From JAVBLK01 sp031553565 (GTDB lineage Bacteria > Bacillota > Clostridia > Christensenellales > DUVY01), in contig JAVBLK010000040.1 of the NCBI GenBank assembly GCA_031553565.1, positions 1 to 60,696 on the forward strand: DNA of 60,696 bases, in the 5' to 3' direction. Positions within the stretch are counted from its first letter, which is position 1; the number at the start of each line of letters is the position of its first letter. Below the pieces are notes generated by a model. The model made no database searches and was not told the DNA's origin. It was given only the letters and a program-made list of their open reading frames with translations. The position numbers were made by a program, and so were the translations under genes. Shown here piece by piece: positions 10,201-18,325 of the stretch.

Positions 10201-10241
10201 TCTTTGTGTTTAAAAAAGCCGGAAAATCGCAGAAAAAATGA
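7236..10241 (+). CDS. Circularly permuted GH3 glycosidase with a membrane helix at each end
   Basis: Translation starts at a TTG, supported by AGGAGA 8 nt upstream. The 1001-aa protein has an N-terminal hydrophobic helix (residues 6-35) without a lipobox and a second helix near its C-terminus (about 963-990: WTICMIVFDCMLLAGLATWG, then FVFKK). Both termini should be cytoplasmic and the enzyme outside. Domains are in permuted order: GH3 C-terminal type (EEGIVLLKNKNNALPI near 78), fibronectin-like (YPFGHGMSYTQF near 411; AGKDVVQLYG), then the catalytic barrel from about 671. Visible motifs are NTHRSPFGGRNFEYYSEDP, IKHFAVNDQETH (near 818) and the predicted nucleophile Asp899 in VINDF. It follows the CBM lipoprotein by 38 bp and is probably in one operon with it and the first GH3. 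Confidence 0.87.
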   Translation: MKKKTLVWMIVSAVSLALVLTVNILATTMLYSVLNMVMPGGGIRARYADGIEPIYVSDFESKADAYQGARDFNVKLAEEGIVLLKNKNNALPIYTPQSTADKKTADMPMVSIFGKNSVDLAYGGTGSGEANTSNVINLYKALGDAGYNINPTLKAFYENTSTSAGGSGKKREPYKGGLDKGDTVYLSTAETPQSMYTENVKSSYSQYSDAAFIVFTRIAGEGFDLPRSMNDPDVVGARNPDDHFLQLDANETALLAAVCAAPFKKVIVLLNVATSMELGFLENPAYYAYQSKIDAAIWMGFPGETGTVALGNILNGNVNPSGRTVDTYAYDFKKDPTWNNFGDNRITGNYKKGILGGDQYYTMNGTNRQIEFYYFVHYEENIYFGYRYYETRAVQPAQGDAPTWYEDNVVYPFGHGMSYTQFSWEIDDKSGIENKTIAKDQKYTVKVKVTNNGSVAGKDVVQLYGHAPYTAGGLEKPDAVLLDFAKTDIIEPGNYEVVELVCDPYYLASYDNKDANANGFKGYEIEAGNGYQLRINRNSHDTVFTIPFVSASIRYDKDPVTDYSVKNLYTGQADYFNSDTQLSTCLSRANWNTTWPTSPTDESDRLATKGFINALKDMKHNNPNNYDNIEMPLFEEKNDLVLRDLLFDDNGKELDNDGDGIPTADYKDDRWELLLDKAKIKDLRRLHDYASYHTEAVSDIGLPRTNVADGPVGWVCFMDSTTFYGTCSYVAQSVVASTWNQKLIEEFGISVGNEGLAGNEKGDGMPYSGWYAPGANTHRSPFGGRNFEYYSEDPLLAGKAAAAQIKGVRSRGVFAFIKHFAVNDQETHRSSGGDCSWLTEQSLREIYLRPFEIAVKEGGASALMTSFNRIGTRWTGGDYRLLTEILRNEWGFRGAVINDFNTNPDYMDSRQMAYAGGDMNLATLPVPWCDESSAADVHILRQCVKNICYTIVNSNAMNGEIIGYRLPIWTICMIVFDCMLLAGLATWGVFVFKKAGKSQKK

Positions 10242-10270
10242 CAGAATAGATTTATCCGTTAATCCCCCTT

Positions 10271-10311
10271 ACAACAAAGCGGCACAAAACAGGTGCCGCT
10301 TTGTTGTTTTT
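10271..10311 (+). terminator. Rho-independent terminator after the GH3 operon
   Basis: Positions 10271-10284 pair perfectly with 10294-10307 (14 bp, 9-nt loop), followed by a run of T. It ends the GH3/lipoprotein/GH3 operon. Because A residues lie on the other side, it may also work for the convergent regulator gene. Confidence 0.85.
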
Positions 10312-10355
10312 AATATAGGGGAGGTCGGAAAGCCAATTGTCGCTGAAAAGCCTTT

Positions 10356-11195
10356 TTACGCCATCTTGCTCTTCTTATACTGCGACGGGGTCATGCCGGT
10401 GTGTTTTTTGAAAAGCTTGCAAAAGTAGTTGTAATCGAAAATGCCGGCGGCGTTGGCTGCGTCGGCGACGGATTTGTCTTCCTTTTCCAGAATTTCCTTG
10501 GCTTTTTCTATGCGGCGTTCCAGGATGAATTCCGAAATGCCGAGGCCGAAGGCTTTCTTGGAGATTTGGTAAAGCTTTGTGCGCGAGATATAGAAGTGGC
10601 GGCACAGGATGTCGCTGGAGAGGTCCTTGTCCAGGTTCTTGTCGATAAAGGCTTTCAGCTGCGCCGAGACGTCCTCGTTCTTCCAGACGGCCAGCTTCTT
10701 TATCTGCAGGTATGCGGCGATCGCGTCGAGGAGGCGGATCGACGCCATTATCTTCTCGTTGCTGTGGGTTTTCAGTTCCTTGGCCGCCTCGAACACGTCT
10801 TTATCGCTTAAGCCGTATTGCGCCGCGGCAAGGCATATCTCGTTTATAGACTTGCTGTAGTCGTCCTCGGGCAGCATATGGGCAAAGATAGCGTAGCCGA
10901 TGATGCCGCCGCCTAAAGTTATGGGCGTGATCGCCTCGGTTATGCCTATATGGCACTTATAAACATGGGGCTCACGCATCTGTTTGGCGCGGCTGAAGGC
11001 GGCCAGATCGCACGCGCGGCAGGCGGTCCGCCCCGCCTCGGTGGTGCGGATCAGCGAGCATATCGCGGGGGAGGCCTTCGGATATTCGGCGACAAGATTG
11101 AATCCGTCGTCGAAAATGGATATGCGGATACCAATGACGGTATAGAGGTCTTTAATAAGCCGGTAAAGGGGTTCCTTATCGAAAATACTTATCAT
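10356..11195 (-). CDS. AraC-family regulator with a PocR sensory domain
   Basis: The 279-aa protein has an N-terminal PocR-type ligand-binding domain (about 5-150). It includes the cysteine cluster around CSLIRTTEAGRTACRACD and the segment VYKCHIGITEAITPI. The C-terminus (about 180-279) is a two-helix-turn-helix AraC domain ending GIFDYNYFCKLFKKHTGMTPSQYKKSK. PocR domains often sense small hydrocarbon or sugar-derived ligands. The start is set by GAAGGAG upstream of the ATG at 11195. The gene converges on the GH3 operon and is a candidate regulator of it or of the xylose operon on its other side. Neither link is shown directly. Confidence 0.85.
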   Translation of the reverse strand: MISIFDKEPLYRLIKDLYTVIGIRISIFDDGFNLVAEYPKASPAICSLIRTTEAGRTACRACDLAAFSRAKQMREPHVYKCHIGITEAITPITLGGGIIGYAIFAHMLPEDDYSKSINEICLAAAQYGLSDKDVFEAAKELKTHSNEKIMASIRLLDAIAAYLQIKKLAVWKNEDVSAQLKAFIDKNLDKDLSSDILCRHFYISRTKLYQISKKAFGLGISEFILERRIEKAKEILEKEDKSVADAANAAGIFDYNYFCKLFKKHTGMTPSQYKKSKMA

Positions 11196-11239
11196 ACAAC
11201 TCCTTCAAGGGGGGCTAAACTTATCGCCTTTTTTCTTTA

Positions 11240-11562
11240 AGGCGGCCTCAGTTAAGTTGCCCGTCAAAAGAAAACCGGCGAGCGGAAAAAGAAAATATGG
11301 TTATTCCCTTTTTGCCCCCGCTTTCCGTAACCCCCGGGCGACCGAAAAAAAATCATAGATTTTTTTGTCCCATTAAGGGCGGAATTGAAATACTAAAATG
11401 CGTCTGAGATAAAACATATTCGCGAGCGGGGTTTGGATGTCTATGGCTTGGAAAGGTTCTTTCCCGTACCCGCAGCGGTACAGGAAATGGTTCTTTCCAT
11501 GCCATAGGCGCCAAAAGACGCCGCGATATTTTTTGGCTCTGATGCAGTTTAGTATCCAAAGC
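11240..11562. other. Non-coding stretch with an imperfect inverted repeat
   Basis: No protein-like ORF is visible. Positions 11443-11461 and about 11489-11507 form an imperfect inverted repeat built on CTATGGC(A/T)TGGAAAG, a possible folded RNA or relic of a small mobile repeat. The remainder shows nothing recognisable. Confidence 0.4.
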
Positions 11563-11880
11563 GCGGTTCTAAAATTCCGGCGCCGCCTATCGCGGCGAGG
11601 TGATTTGGTTGCGCCTTCCACTATCCTTGTCATCCTGAGCGGAGCGAAGGATCTGTCCTTCGGGGGAAGGATTCCTCGCTGCGCCCGGAATGACAAAGCC
11701 GGGGAAACATTTATCAAGCCTATGCGGTTCTAAAATTCCGGCGCCGCCTATCGCGGCGAGGTGATTTGGTTGCGCCTTCCACTATCCTTGTCATCCTGAG
11801 CGGAGCGAAGGATCTGTCCTTCGGGAAGGATTCCTCGCTGCGCCCGGACTGACAAAGCGGGGAACATTTATCAAGCCTAT
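11563..11880 (+). repeat. Tandem duplication of a 161-bp unit containing a REP-like inverted repeat
   Basis: Copy one spans 11563-11723 and copy two 11724-11880. They are nearly identical apart from a few small deletions and one substitution. Each unit holds an imperfect inverted repeat (11628-11695 and 11789-11854) whose arms begin TGTCATCCTGAGCG and end CCGGA(A/C)TGACA. Repeats of this TCATCCTGAGCG...CGGAATGACA type are scattered through many bacterial genomes as extragenic palindromes of uncertain function. There is no spacer structure, so it is not a CRISPR array. Confidence 0.8.
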
Positions 11881-12040
11881 GCGGAAAGTACATCGCCTTG
11901 CCCGGCACATGGGGACGCGGGCAATTTGCCGGGATTATGCCGGTGCGCATTGCTTTGTGCGCTTGTATCACATTGCCCGGCTTAACGGACTTTCTTTAAA
12001 TATAAACAATTATACCATTATAAATACATATTTGTCTATA

Positions 12041-12052
12041 CTGAAATTTCAG
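12041..12052. promoter_or_regulatory. 12-bp palindrome upstream of xylA, candidate operator
   Basis: CTGAAATTTCAG is a perfect palindrome 67 bp before the xylA start. A possible -10 (TACAAT, 12060-12065) lies just downstream, though no good -35 is correctly spaced. The position suits a regulator overlapping the promoter. Operator function is inference. Confidence 0.4.
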
Positions 12053-12118
12053 AATATTGTACAATTATAGGAATAAAACATAAACAAACAACAGCGGTTA
12101 TATTTATAGGAGCAGAAT

Positions 12119-13444
12119 ATGGCGGAAATTTTTAAGAACATCGGCGTGATCAAGTATGAGGGTGCGCAGTCAAAGGAGCCTCTGGCATTCAAGTTTTATG
12201 ACCCGGCAAGGGTCGTGATGGGCAAGACAATGGAACAGCACCTGCCGTTTGCAATGGCATGGTGGCACAACCTGTGCGCGACCGGCGCGGACATGTTCGG
12301 CCGCGGCACGGCGGACAAGGCCTTCGGCGCAAGCGCACAAGGCACGATGGAGCACGCGAAAAGGAAGGTTGACGCGGGCTTTGAGTTTATGCGAAAGCTG
12401 GGCATAAGGTACTACTGCTTCCACGACGTTGACCTTGTCCCCGAGGCGGGCGATATCAAGGAAACGAACAAGCGCCTTGACGAGATAACGGATTATATAC
12501 TTATAAAGTCCAGGGAAACCGGCATTAAATGCCTGTGGGGCACGGCCAATATGTTTTCCAACCCGCGGTTTTGCAACGGGGCGGGCTCTTCCAACAGCGC
12601 GGACGTATTCGCGTTTGCCGCGGCGCAGGTAAAGAAGGCTCTTGACCTTACGGTAAAGCTTAACGGCCGCGGCTATGTGTTCTGGGGCGGCAGGGAAGGC
12701 TATGAGACGCTCCTTAACACCGACATGAGGTTCGAGCAGGACAATATCGCGCGGCTTATGAAAATGGCGGTGGAATACGGCCGCTCGATAGGCTTTAAGG
12801 GCGATTTCTATATCGAGCCGAAGCCGAAGGAGCCTATGAAGCACCAGTACGACTTTGACGCGGCGACCTCGATAGGCTTTTTGCGCGCGCACGGGCTGGA
12901 CAAGGATTTCAAGCTGAATATCGAGGCCAACCACGCGACGCTGGCGGGGCATACGTTCGAGCACGACCTGCGCGTCTCGGCGGTAAACGGCATGCTGGGC
13001 TCGGTGGACGTCAACCAGGGCGATTACCTTTTGGGCTGGGACACTGACGAATTCCCGACAGACGTATATACCGCGACGATGGCTATGTACGAGATAGTAA
13101 AGGCGGGCGGGCTTACGGGCGGACTGAATTTCGACGCCAAGAACCGCAGGCCGTCGTATACGGACGAGGATATGTTCAAGGCGTTTATCCTGGGCATGGA
13201 CACTTACGCGCTCGGGCTTTTGAACGCGGCGGCGGTCATAGAGGACGGGCGCATCGAGAAATTCAAGGAAGAGCGCTACGCAAGCTATAAGTCCGGCATA
13301 GGCAAGAAAATAGCCGAGGGCAAAACCGATTTGAAGGAGCTTTTCGCATACGCCGAGAAGATGGGCGCGCCCGCGCTCCCCGGCAGCGGCAATCAGGAAG
13401 GGCTGTCCTCAATTATCAACCAAATACTTTTTTCCGGGAAATAA
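12119..13444 (+). CDS. xylA: Xylose isomerase
   Basis: This converts D-xylose to D-xylulose in the cytoplasm. The 441-aa length and sequence fit class II xylose isomerases. Visible catalytic and metal-site motifs are YYCFHDVD (His102, Asp105), WGGREGYETLLNTD, FYIEPKPKEP, LNIEANHATLAGHTFEHD and VDVNQGDYLLGWDTDEFP. The start follows a GGAG Shine-Dalgarno. The gene opens an operon with xylB 24 bp downstream and a GH43 enzyme after it, so xylose release and first catabolic steps are encoded together. No missing key residue was noticed. Confidence 0.97.
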   Translation: MAEIFKNIGVIKYEGAQSKEPLAFKFYDPARVVMGKTMEQHLPFAMAWWHNLCATGADMFGRGTADKAFGASAQGTMEHAKRKVDAGFEFMRKLGIRYYCFHDVDLVPEAGDIKETNKRLDEITDYILIKSRETGIKCLWGTANMFSNPRFCNGAGSSNSADVFAFAAAQVKKALDLTVKLNGRGYVFWGGREGYETLLNTDMRFEQDNIARLMKMAVEYGRSIGFKGDFYIEPKPKEPMKHQYDFDAATSIGFLRAHGLDKDFKLNIEANHATLAGHTFEHDLRVSAVNGMLGSVDVNQGDYLLGWDTDEFPTDVYTATMAMYEIVKAGGLTGGLNFDAKNRRPSYTDEDMFKAFILGMDTYALGLLNAAAVIEDGRIEKFKEERYASYKSGIGKKIAEGKTDLKELFAYAEKMGAPALPGSGNQEGLSSIINQILFSGK

Positions 13445-13468
13445 TGTGTTTGCACCGGAGGCGTTTAT

Positions 13469-14980
13469 ATGAATACATACATCGGTATAGATTTAGGGAC
13501 TTCGGCGGTTAAGGCGCTGCTGGTTGACGCTGCGGGCAAAATTTTGAATTCTGCCTCCGCAGAGTACCCCATATCGTACCCAAGGAGCGGCTGGAGCGAG
13601 CAGAGCCCCGCCGACTGGTATAACGGGACGATAGCGGGGATCAAGCGGCTTTTAGACGGCTTTGACAAGCAATCGGTCAAGGGCATTTCCTTCGGCGGCC
13701 AGATGCACGGCCTTGTCGCCCTCGATAAAGACGACAACGTAATACGCCCCGCTATTTTGTGGAACGACGGGCGGACGCAAAAACAGACAGATCACCTCAA
13801 CAACGCCGTCGGAAGATCCGCGCTGTCGGGATATACTGCCAATATCGCCTTCGCGGGCTTTACCGCGCCAAAAATACTGTGGCTTAAGGAAAACGAGCCT
13901 GCAAATTTCAAGCGCATAGCAAAAATAATGCTGCCCAAGGATTACCTTGCTTACAGGCTCACCGGCGTTTTTTCCACTGACTTTTCAGACGCGTCCGGCA
14001 TGCTTTTACTGGACGTAAAAAACCGTAAATGGTCGGAGGAAATGTGCAATATCTGCGGGGTAAGGCCGGAATGGCTGCCGCGGCTTTATGAATCCTACGA
14101 GGTCACGGGCTGTATTAAAAACGATATTGCAAATGAACTCGGCCTTTGCAGCGGCGTGAGGGCCATTGCCGGGGCGGGTGATAACGCCGCCGCGGCGATA
14201 GGCACCGGCACGGTGGGCGGCGGCGCGTGCAACGTTTCCTTAGGAACGAGCGGCACGATATTTATTTCCTCCGGCAGCTTCGGCGTTGACAATAAAAACG
14301 CGCTGCATTCGTTTTGCCATGCGGACGGGAAATACCATTTGATGGGATGTATGCTGTCGGCCGCGTCGTGCAACAAGTGGTGGATAAAGGATATTTTAAA
14401 CAGCGATTACGGCGCGGAGCAGGCCGGCGCGGAAAAACACATGGGCAAGAACGAGGTGTTCTTTTTGCCCTATCTGATGGGCGAACGGAGCCCGCACAAC
14501 GATGTCTTTGCCCGGGGCGCGTTCATCGGCATGAGGCCGGACACGGGCAGGGCGCAGATGACGCTTTCGGTGATGGAAGGCGTGACGTTCGCTTTACGCG
14601 ACTGTTTGGAAGTAGCAAAATCAAACGGTATAACCGTCAAGCGCACCAAGCTGTGCGGCGGCGGCGCGAAAAACCCGCTGTGGAGAAAGATAGCCGCGAA
14701 CATTTTGAGGCTGCCGGTCGATATTCCCGCGACGGAGGAAGGCCCCGCGTACGGCGCGGCAATCCTGGCGATGACAGGCTGCGGCGAATACAAGGACGTT
14801 AAAGCCGCGGCGGCCGCATGCGTCAGCGTCAAGGAAACCGTCATGCCCGATCCGCGGCTTGTGCAGGCGTACGAAGAAAGGTATGGAATATTCAAGCAGC
14901 TTTATCCCGCGTTGAAAAACGTTTTCGCGAATATGCAGGGCGATACGTCAGAGCCGGAGCCGGGAACCAAAGCTATATAA
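13469..14980 (+). CDS. xylB: Xylulokinase
   Basis: This FGGY-family kinase phosphorylates D-xylulose to xylulose 5-phosphate for the pentose phosphate pathway. Its 503 residues include the N-terminal phosphate-binding segment GIDLGTSAVKALLVD, the substrate-side motifs FGGQMHGLV and WNDGRT, the catalytic-base region GAGDNAAAAIGTG, the block NVSLGTSGTIF and the C-terminal ATP-binding block KLCGGGAKNPLWRKIAAN. These are typical of XylB rather than glycerol or gluconate kinases. The start follows CCGGAGG. It lies 24 bp after xylA and is certainly in the same operon. Confidence 0.96.
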   Translation: MNTYIGIDLGTSAVKALLVDAAGKILNSASAEYPISYPRSGWSEQSPADWYNGTIAGIKRLLDGFDKQSVKGISFGGQMHGLVALDKDDNVIRPAILWNDGRTQKQTDHLNNAVGRSALSGYTANIAFAGFTAPKILWLKENEPANFKRIAKIMLPKDYLAYRLTGVFSTDFSDASGMLLLDVKNRKWSEEMCNICGVRPEWLPRLYESYEVTGCIKNDIANELGLCSGVRAIAGAGDNAAAAIGTGTVGGGACNVSLGTSGTIFISSGSFGVDNKNALHSFCHADGKYHLMGCMLSAASCNKWWIKDILNSDYGAEQAGAEKHMGKNEVFFLPYLMGERSPHNDVFARGAFIGMRPDTGRAQMTLSVMEGVTFALRDCLEVAKSNGITVKRTKLCGGGAKNPLWRKIAANILRLPVDIPATEEGPAYGAAILAMTGCGEYKDVKAAAAACVSVKETVMPDPRLVQAYEERYGIFKQLYPALKNVFANMQGDTSEPEPGTKAI

Positions 14981-15032
14981 TTGTCATGCCCGCGGAAGCT
15001 GTCCGGGCAATAGAAAACAAGGAGGAAAGACG

Positions 15033-16481
15033 TTGAAACAACAAGCTTTTAACCCCTATTTACCCAGTTATGAATATATCCCGGACGCCGAGCCGCATAT
15101 TTTTGACGGCAGGGTCTATATTTACGGCAGCCATGACAAGTTCAACGGCGTATCGTTCTGCTTAAACGACTACGTATGCTGGAGCGCGCCTACGGACGAT
15201 CTTTCCGACTGGCGGTACGAGGGCGTCATATTCCGCCAGGCACAGGATCCGATAAAGCCTAAGGGGACGCTTAACTCTATGTTTGCGCCCGACGTGTGCA
15301 GAGCGCCGGACGGCAAATATTACCTCTATTATTTCATAGGCTATACCAGCCGTATCGGCGTCGCCGTGTGCGATACCCCGGCGGGTAAATATGAGTTTTT
15401 GGGATACGTGAAGTACGCGGACGGCACTCTTTTAGGCAAAAAAGGCGAGCCGCTGCAATTCGATCCGGGGCTTTTCGTAGACGACGACGGACGCGTTTAT
15501 ATGTACACGGGCTTCGGGCCCGTCAATTACCCTAAGTTCCTTATGGGCGGGCATAAGGCCACCGTAGAGGGCGCGATGGGCTTTGAAATGGAGCCCGATA
15601 TGCTCACCATAAAATCGGGGCTGCATTATATAGGAGTTCCCGCAAAGGCCAAGGGCGCAGGCACGGCGTACGAGGGGCACGAGTTTTTTGAGGCCGCGTC
15701 CATGCGCAAATTTGGCGGCAAATATTACTTCATCTATTCGTCCTTTGTCGGGCACGAATTATGTTATGCCACGGGCGACAGCCCGATGGGGCCGTTTACG
15801 TTCGGCGGCGTGCTGGTCTCTATCGGGGATATAGGCTTGTCGGGCTATTCGTCCTTAAAGAACGCGGCCAATTTTACGGGGAACACGCACGGCTCGCTTA
15901 TCGAGATAAACGGCGAATATTTTGTTTTCTATCACCGCCAGACCAACCGGCATCAGTTCTCGCGCCAGGCCTGTGCAGAAAGGGTCAAGCCGGACGGCAG
16001 GGGCGGCTTTATACAGGCCGAGCTGACCAGCTGCGGGCTGAACCTTAAGCCGTTGAAAGGTCGCGGCGAATACGAGGCGCGGATCGCCTGCAACCTTATC
16101 TCGCCGAAACAAAACCGTTTCTACAGCGTTATAAAGGGTTTTATGGGCAGGGAGCCGTACTTTACCCAAACGGGAAAGGACAGGGAGGATAACCCCGACC
16201 AATATATCGCGAATATTACCGACGGCACTATAATCGGCTATAAATATTTTGATTTTGACAACGCAAGGAGCATATCGATAAAGCTCAAAGGCAGCGCGGA
16301 GGGGACGGTCTATGTCTCGCAAACCAAAGGGCGCAGGCCATGCGCCGAAATAAAGATCAGCCGCGCAAAGGATTACACGGTATTTACCGCGCCCCTTGTG
16401 ATAGGCAACGATATAAGCGCGCTTTTCTTTAAATTCAAGGGAACGGGCAGCTTTGATTTCAAATCGTTCGAGATATTATAG
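15033..16481 (+). CDS. GH43-family beta-xylosidase/alpha-L-arabinofuranosidase
   Basis: The 482-aa protein begins at a TTG with AAGGAGG 10 nt upstream. It shows the five-bladed GH43 propeller signatures: YIPDAEPHIF (catalytic base Asp18), MFAPDVCRAPDGKYYLYY (pKa-modulating Asp) and EGHEFFEAASMRKF (general acid Glu). No signal peptide is present, so it acts in the cytoplasm on imported oligosaccharides. After the propeller, from about residue 340, a beta-rich CBM6-like domain follows (SISIKLKGSAEG... FFKFKGTGSFDFKSFEIL). It is the third gene of the xylose operon, 52 bp after xylB, consistent with trimming xylo- or arabinoxylo-oligosaccharides. Confidence 0.9.
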   Translation: MKQQAFNPYLPSYEYIPDAEPHIFDGRVYIYGSHDKFNGVSFCLNDYVCWSAPTDDLSDWRYEGVIFRQAQDPIKPKGTLNSMFAPDVCRAPDGKYYLYYFIGYTSRIGVAVCDTPAGKYEFLGYVKYADGTLLGKKGEPLQFDPGLFVDDDGRVYMYTGFGPVNYPKFLMGGHKATVEGAMGFEMEPDMLTIKSGLHYIGVPAKAKGAGTAYEGHEFFEAASMRKFGGKYYFIYSSFVGHELCYATGDSPMGPFTFGGVLVSIGDIGLSGYSSLKNAANFTGNTHGSLIEINGEYFVFYHRQTNRHQFSRQACAERVKPDGRGGFIQAELTSCGLNLKPLKGRGEYEARIACNLISPKQNRFYSVIKGFMGREPYFTQTGKDREDNPDQYIANITDGTIIGYKYFDFDNARSISIKLKGSAEGTVYVSQTKGRRPCAEIKISRAKDYTVFTAPLVIGNDISALFFKFKGTGSFDFKSFEIL

Positions 16482-16514
16482 GAATAAAGATGCGGGGGAT
16501 AACACCGGAAAAAG

Positions 16515-16545
16515 AAAAAGCGAAGGGCCGCCTTCGCTTTTTTTC
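16515..16545 (+). terminator. Terminator of the xylose operon
   Basis: Positions 16515-16526 pair with 16531-16542 around a GCCG loop, and a T run follows. It separates the xylose operon from the exopolysaccharide operon. Confidence 0.88.
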
Positions 16546-16585
16546 TGCTTTTGGCAAGGATCATTCCGGCGGGCAAAGCTTGCAT

Positions 16586-16602
16586 TGGTTTACAGTAAAC
16601 CA
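16586..16602. promoter_or_regulatory. 17-bp inverted repeat, candidate operator of the polysaccharide operon
   Basis: TGGTTTACAGTAAACCA has perfect 8-bp arms around one central base. It lies 59 bp upstream of the predicted -35 of the exopolysaccharide operon and just after the xylose terminator. The symmetry is typical of a dimeric repressor or activator site; the binding protein is unknown. Confidence 0.45.
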
Positions 16603-16660
16603 GCTGATTAACTGTGCCGGCTTATTATTCTATTAAAAAATGTCAAAGCTCTTATTCAAA

Positions 16661-16689
16661 TTGACTAATAACAGCAGAAATGTTAAACT
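16661..16689 (+). promoter_or_regulatory. Sigma-A-type promoter of the polysaccharide operon
   Basis: TTGACT (16661-16666) and TAAACT (16684-16689) are separated by 17 bp. The start codon of the first gene follows 35 bp after the -10, with a GGAG ribosome-binding site between. Confidence 0.6.
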
Positions 16690-16724
16690 GAAACAATGCT
16701 GCAAATGAATGGAGTTTGAGATAA

Positions 16725-17444
16725 ATGTATCGTGTTTTCTTGAAGCGTTTCCTTGATTTTTTGATTTCTCTTTTTTCGCTGATCGTGCTGTCCCCCATAT
16801 TTTTGGTCATCGCGGTCTGCATAAAGGCAGGATCAAAGGGGCCGGTTTTTTTTCGCCAGAAACGCGTAGGAAAGGACAAGAAGCTTTTTACTATACTCAA
16901 ATTCAGGACAATGCGCATCGATACGCCGGCCGATACGCCCACGCATCTGCTGGACGATCCGTTAAGCTATATCACGCGGACCGGGCGTTTTTTAAGGAAA
17001 ACGAGTTTGGACGAGCTGCCGCAGATAATAAATATTTTTTGCGGAAAAATGTCCATTATCGGGCCGCGCCCCGCCCTTTGGAACCAGGACGACCTTGTCT
17101 CTGAAAGGGACAAGTACGGCGCGAACGCTGTGCGCCCCGGCTTGTCGGGGTGGGCGCAGGTCAACGGCCGCGACGAGCTTACAATTGAAAAAAAGGCCGG
17201 GCTTGACGGTGAATATGTGCGGCGGCTGGGCTTTTTCTTTGATATCAAGATATTTTTTATGACAGTCGGAAAGGTGTTCAGATCCGACGGAGTGGTCGAG
17301 GGCGGGAAGAAAAAGGCAAAAGCGGAAGCAGCCGAAGGCGCAGAGGCGCAAAACCCGGATGAATCCCCGCGACAGGAAGAGTTTGCCGCCGGCCAGGCTG
17401 AGAATACGGCGAATGAAACAGAAAACGGGACAGATAACGGATGA
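16725..17444 (+). CDS. Undecaprenyl-phosphate sugar-phosphate transferase (initiating enzyme)
   Basis: The 239-aa product belongs to the bacterial sugar transferase (PHPT/WbaP-PglC) family. A hydrophobic re-entrant segment (about 10-35) is followed by KGPVFFRQKRVGKDKKLFTILKFRTM (split here as KGPVFFRQKRVG and FTILKFRTM), the LRKTSLDELPQIINIFCGKM block, MSIIGPRPAL and RPGLSGWAQVNGRDE. These enzymes transfer a sugar phosphate onto undecaprenyl phosphate to start a repeat unit. The last 45 residues are an unusual charged tail rich in Ala, Glu, Asn and Lys that is absent from typical members. It is the first gene of a ten-kilobase polysaccharide operon and overlaps the next gene by 4 bp. Confidence 0.92.
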   Translation: MYRVFLKRFLDFLISLFSLIVLSPIFLVIAVCIKAGSKGPVFFRQKRVGKDKKLFTILKFRTMRIDTPADTPTHLLDDPLSYITRTGRFLRKTSLDELPQIINIFCGKMSIIGPRPALWNQDDLVSERDKYGANAVRPGLSGWAQVNGRDELTIEKKAGLDGEYVRRLGFFFDIKIFFMTVGKVFRSDGVVEGGKKKAKAEAAEGAEAQNPDESPRQEEFAAGQAENTANETENGTDNG

Positions 17445-18325
17445 AGAAAATATTGATCACCGGCGCCGGCAGCTATATCGGCGTTTCATTTGAAAAATAT
17501 ATCGCGTCTGACAAAGCGTATTCGGCCGACACGCTGGACATGAGGACGGATGCGTGGCGAACGCATGATTTTTCCGGATACGACTGCGTTTTTCATGTGG
17601 CCGGGATCGTGCACGATACCGGCAGGAAAAATGACGCCCTTTATTACGCGGTCAACAGGGATCTGGCCGTGGAAACCGCTGTTTTGGCCAGGAACGCGGG
17701 GGTCAAGCAGTTTGTTTTTATGTCCAGTATGTCGATATATAACGGCTGCGGTTTAAAAAAAATCACGGAAAAGACTGTGCCGCGCGCCAAAGGCAGCTAC
17801 GCCGACAGTAAGCTGCGGGCCGACATTGAAATACAAAAGCTGAATTCAGGCGATTTCAAGACGGCGGTATTACGGCCGCCGATGGTCTACGGGCCCGGGT
17901 GCAAAGGCAATTACCCGCGGCTGGTAAAGCTGGCGCTGGCCGCCCCGTTTTTTCCTGATATAAAGAACGAACGCAGTATGATCTACATTGATAATCTGTG
18001 TGAAATAGTAAGGCTGATAATTGAAAACGACGCCGGAGGCGTGTTTTTTCCGCAGAACGGTGATTTTTTTTGCACAAGCGATTTGGTAAAAAACATTGCA
18101 AAAGCCAATGGCAAAAAAATAGCGGGTACGCGCATCTTTAATTGGGCGGTGTGGCTATTATATCCTTTTTCGAATCAAATCAGAAAGCTGTTCGGGAACC
18201 TCACTTACGACATGCAAACATCCTCCCATTTCGGCAGAAAATATGTCATTGTGTCTAATGCGGAAAGTATTATTAAGGGCCTTAGCTTAAAAGAAAAGAA
18301 TTATGAAGATACTGATCATAGCTAG
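17441..18325 (+). CDS. NAD-dependent epimerase/dehydratase (extended SDR)
   Basis: The 294-aa protein has the Rossmann motif ITGAGSYIG at its N-terminus, the strand motif VFHVAGI, the active-site serine segment FVFMSSMSIYN and the YADSK (YxxxK) catalytic pair. The later block VLRPPMVYGPG and the short downstream motif SMIYIDNL fit UDP-sugar 4-epimerases and related enzymes. It most likely prepares a nucleotide sugar for this polysaccharide, possibly acting on the sugar used by the preceding transferase. Start and previous stop overlap as ATGA. The exact substrate cannot be read from sequence. Confidence 0.85.
   Translation: MKKILITGAGSYIGVSFEKYIASDKAYSADTLDMRTDAWRTHDFSGYDCVFHVAGIVHDTGRKNDALYYAVNRDLAVETAVLARNAGVKQFVFMSSMSIYNGCGLKKITEKTVPRAKGSYADSKLRADIEIQKLNSGDFKTAVLRPPMVYGPGCKGNYPRLVKLALAAPFFPDIKNERSMIYIDNLCEIVRLIIENDAGGVFFPQNGDFFCTSDLVKNIAKANGKKIAGTRIFNWAVWLLYPFSNQIRKLFGNLTYDMQTSSHFGRKYVIVSNAESIIKGLSLKEKNYEDTDHS

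Noticed and set aside
11563..11880. Possible CRISPR array
   Set aside because: The whole 161-bp unit is repeated without variable spacers, and no cas gene is present anywhere in the window.
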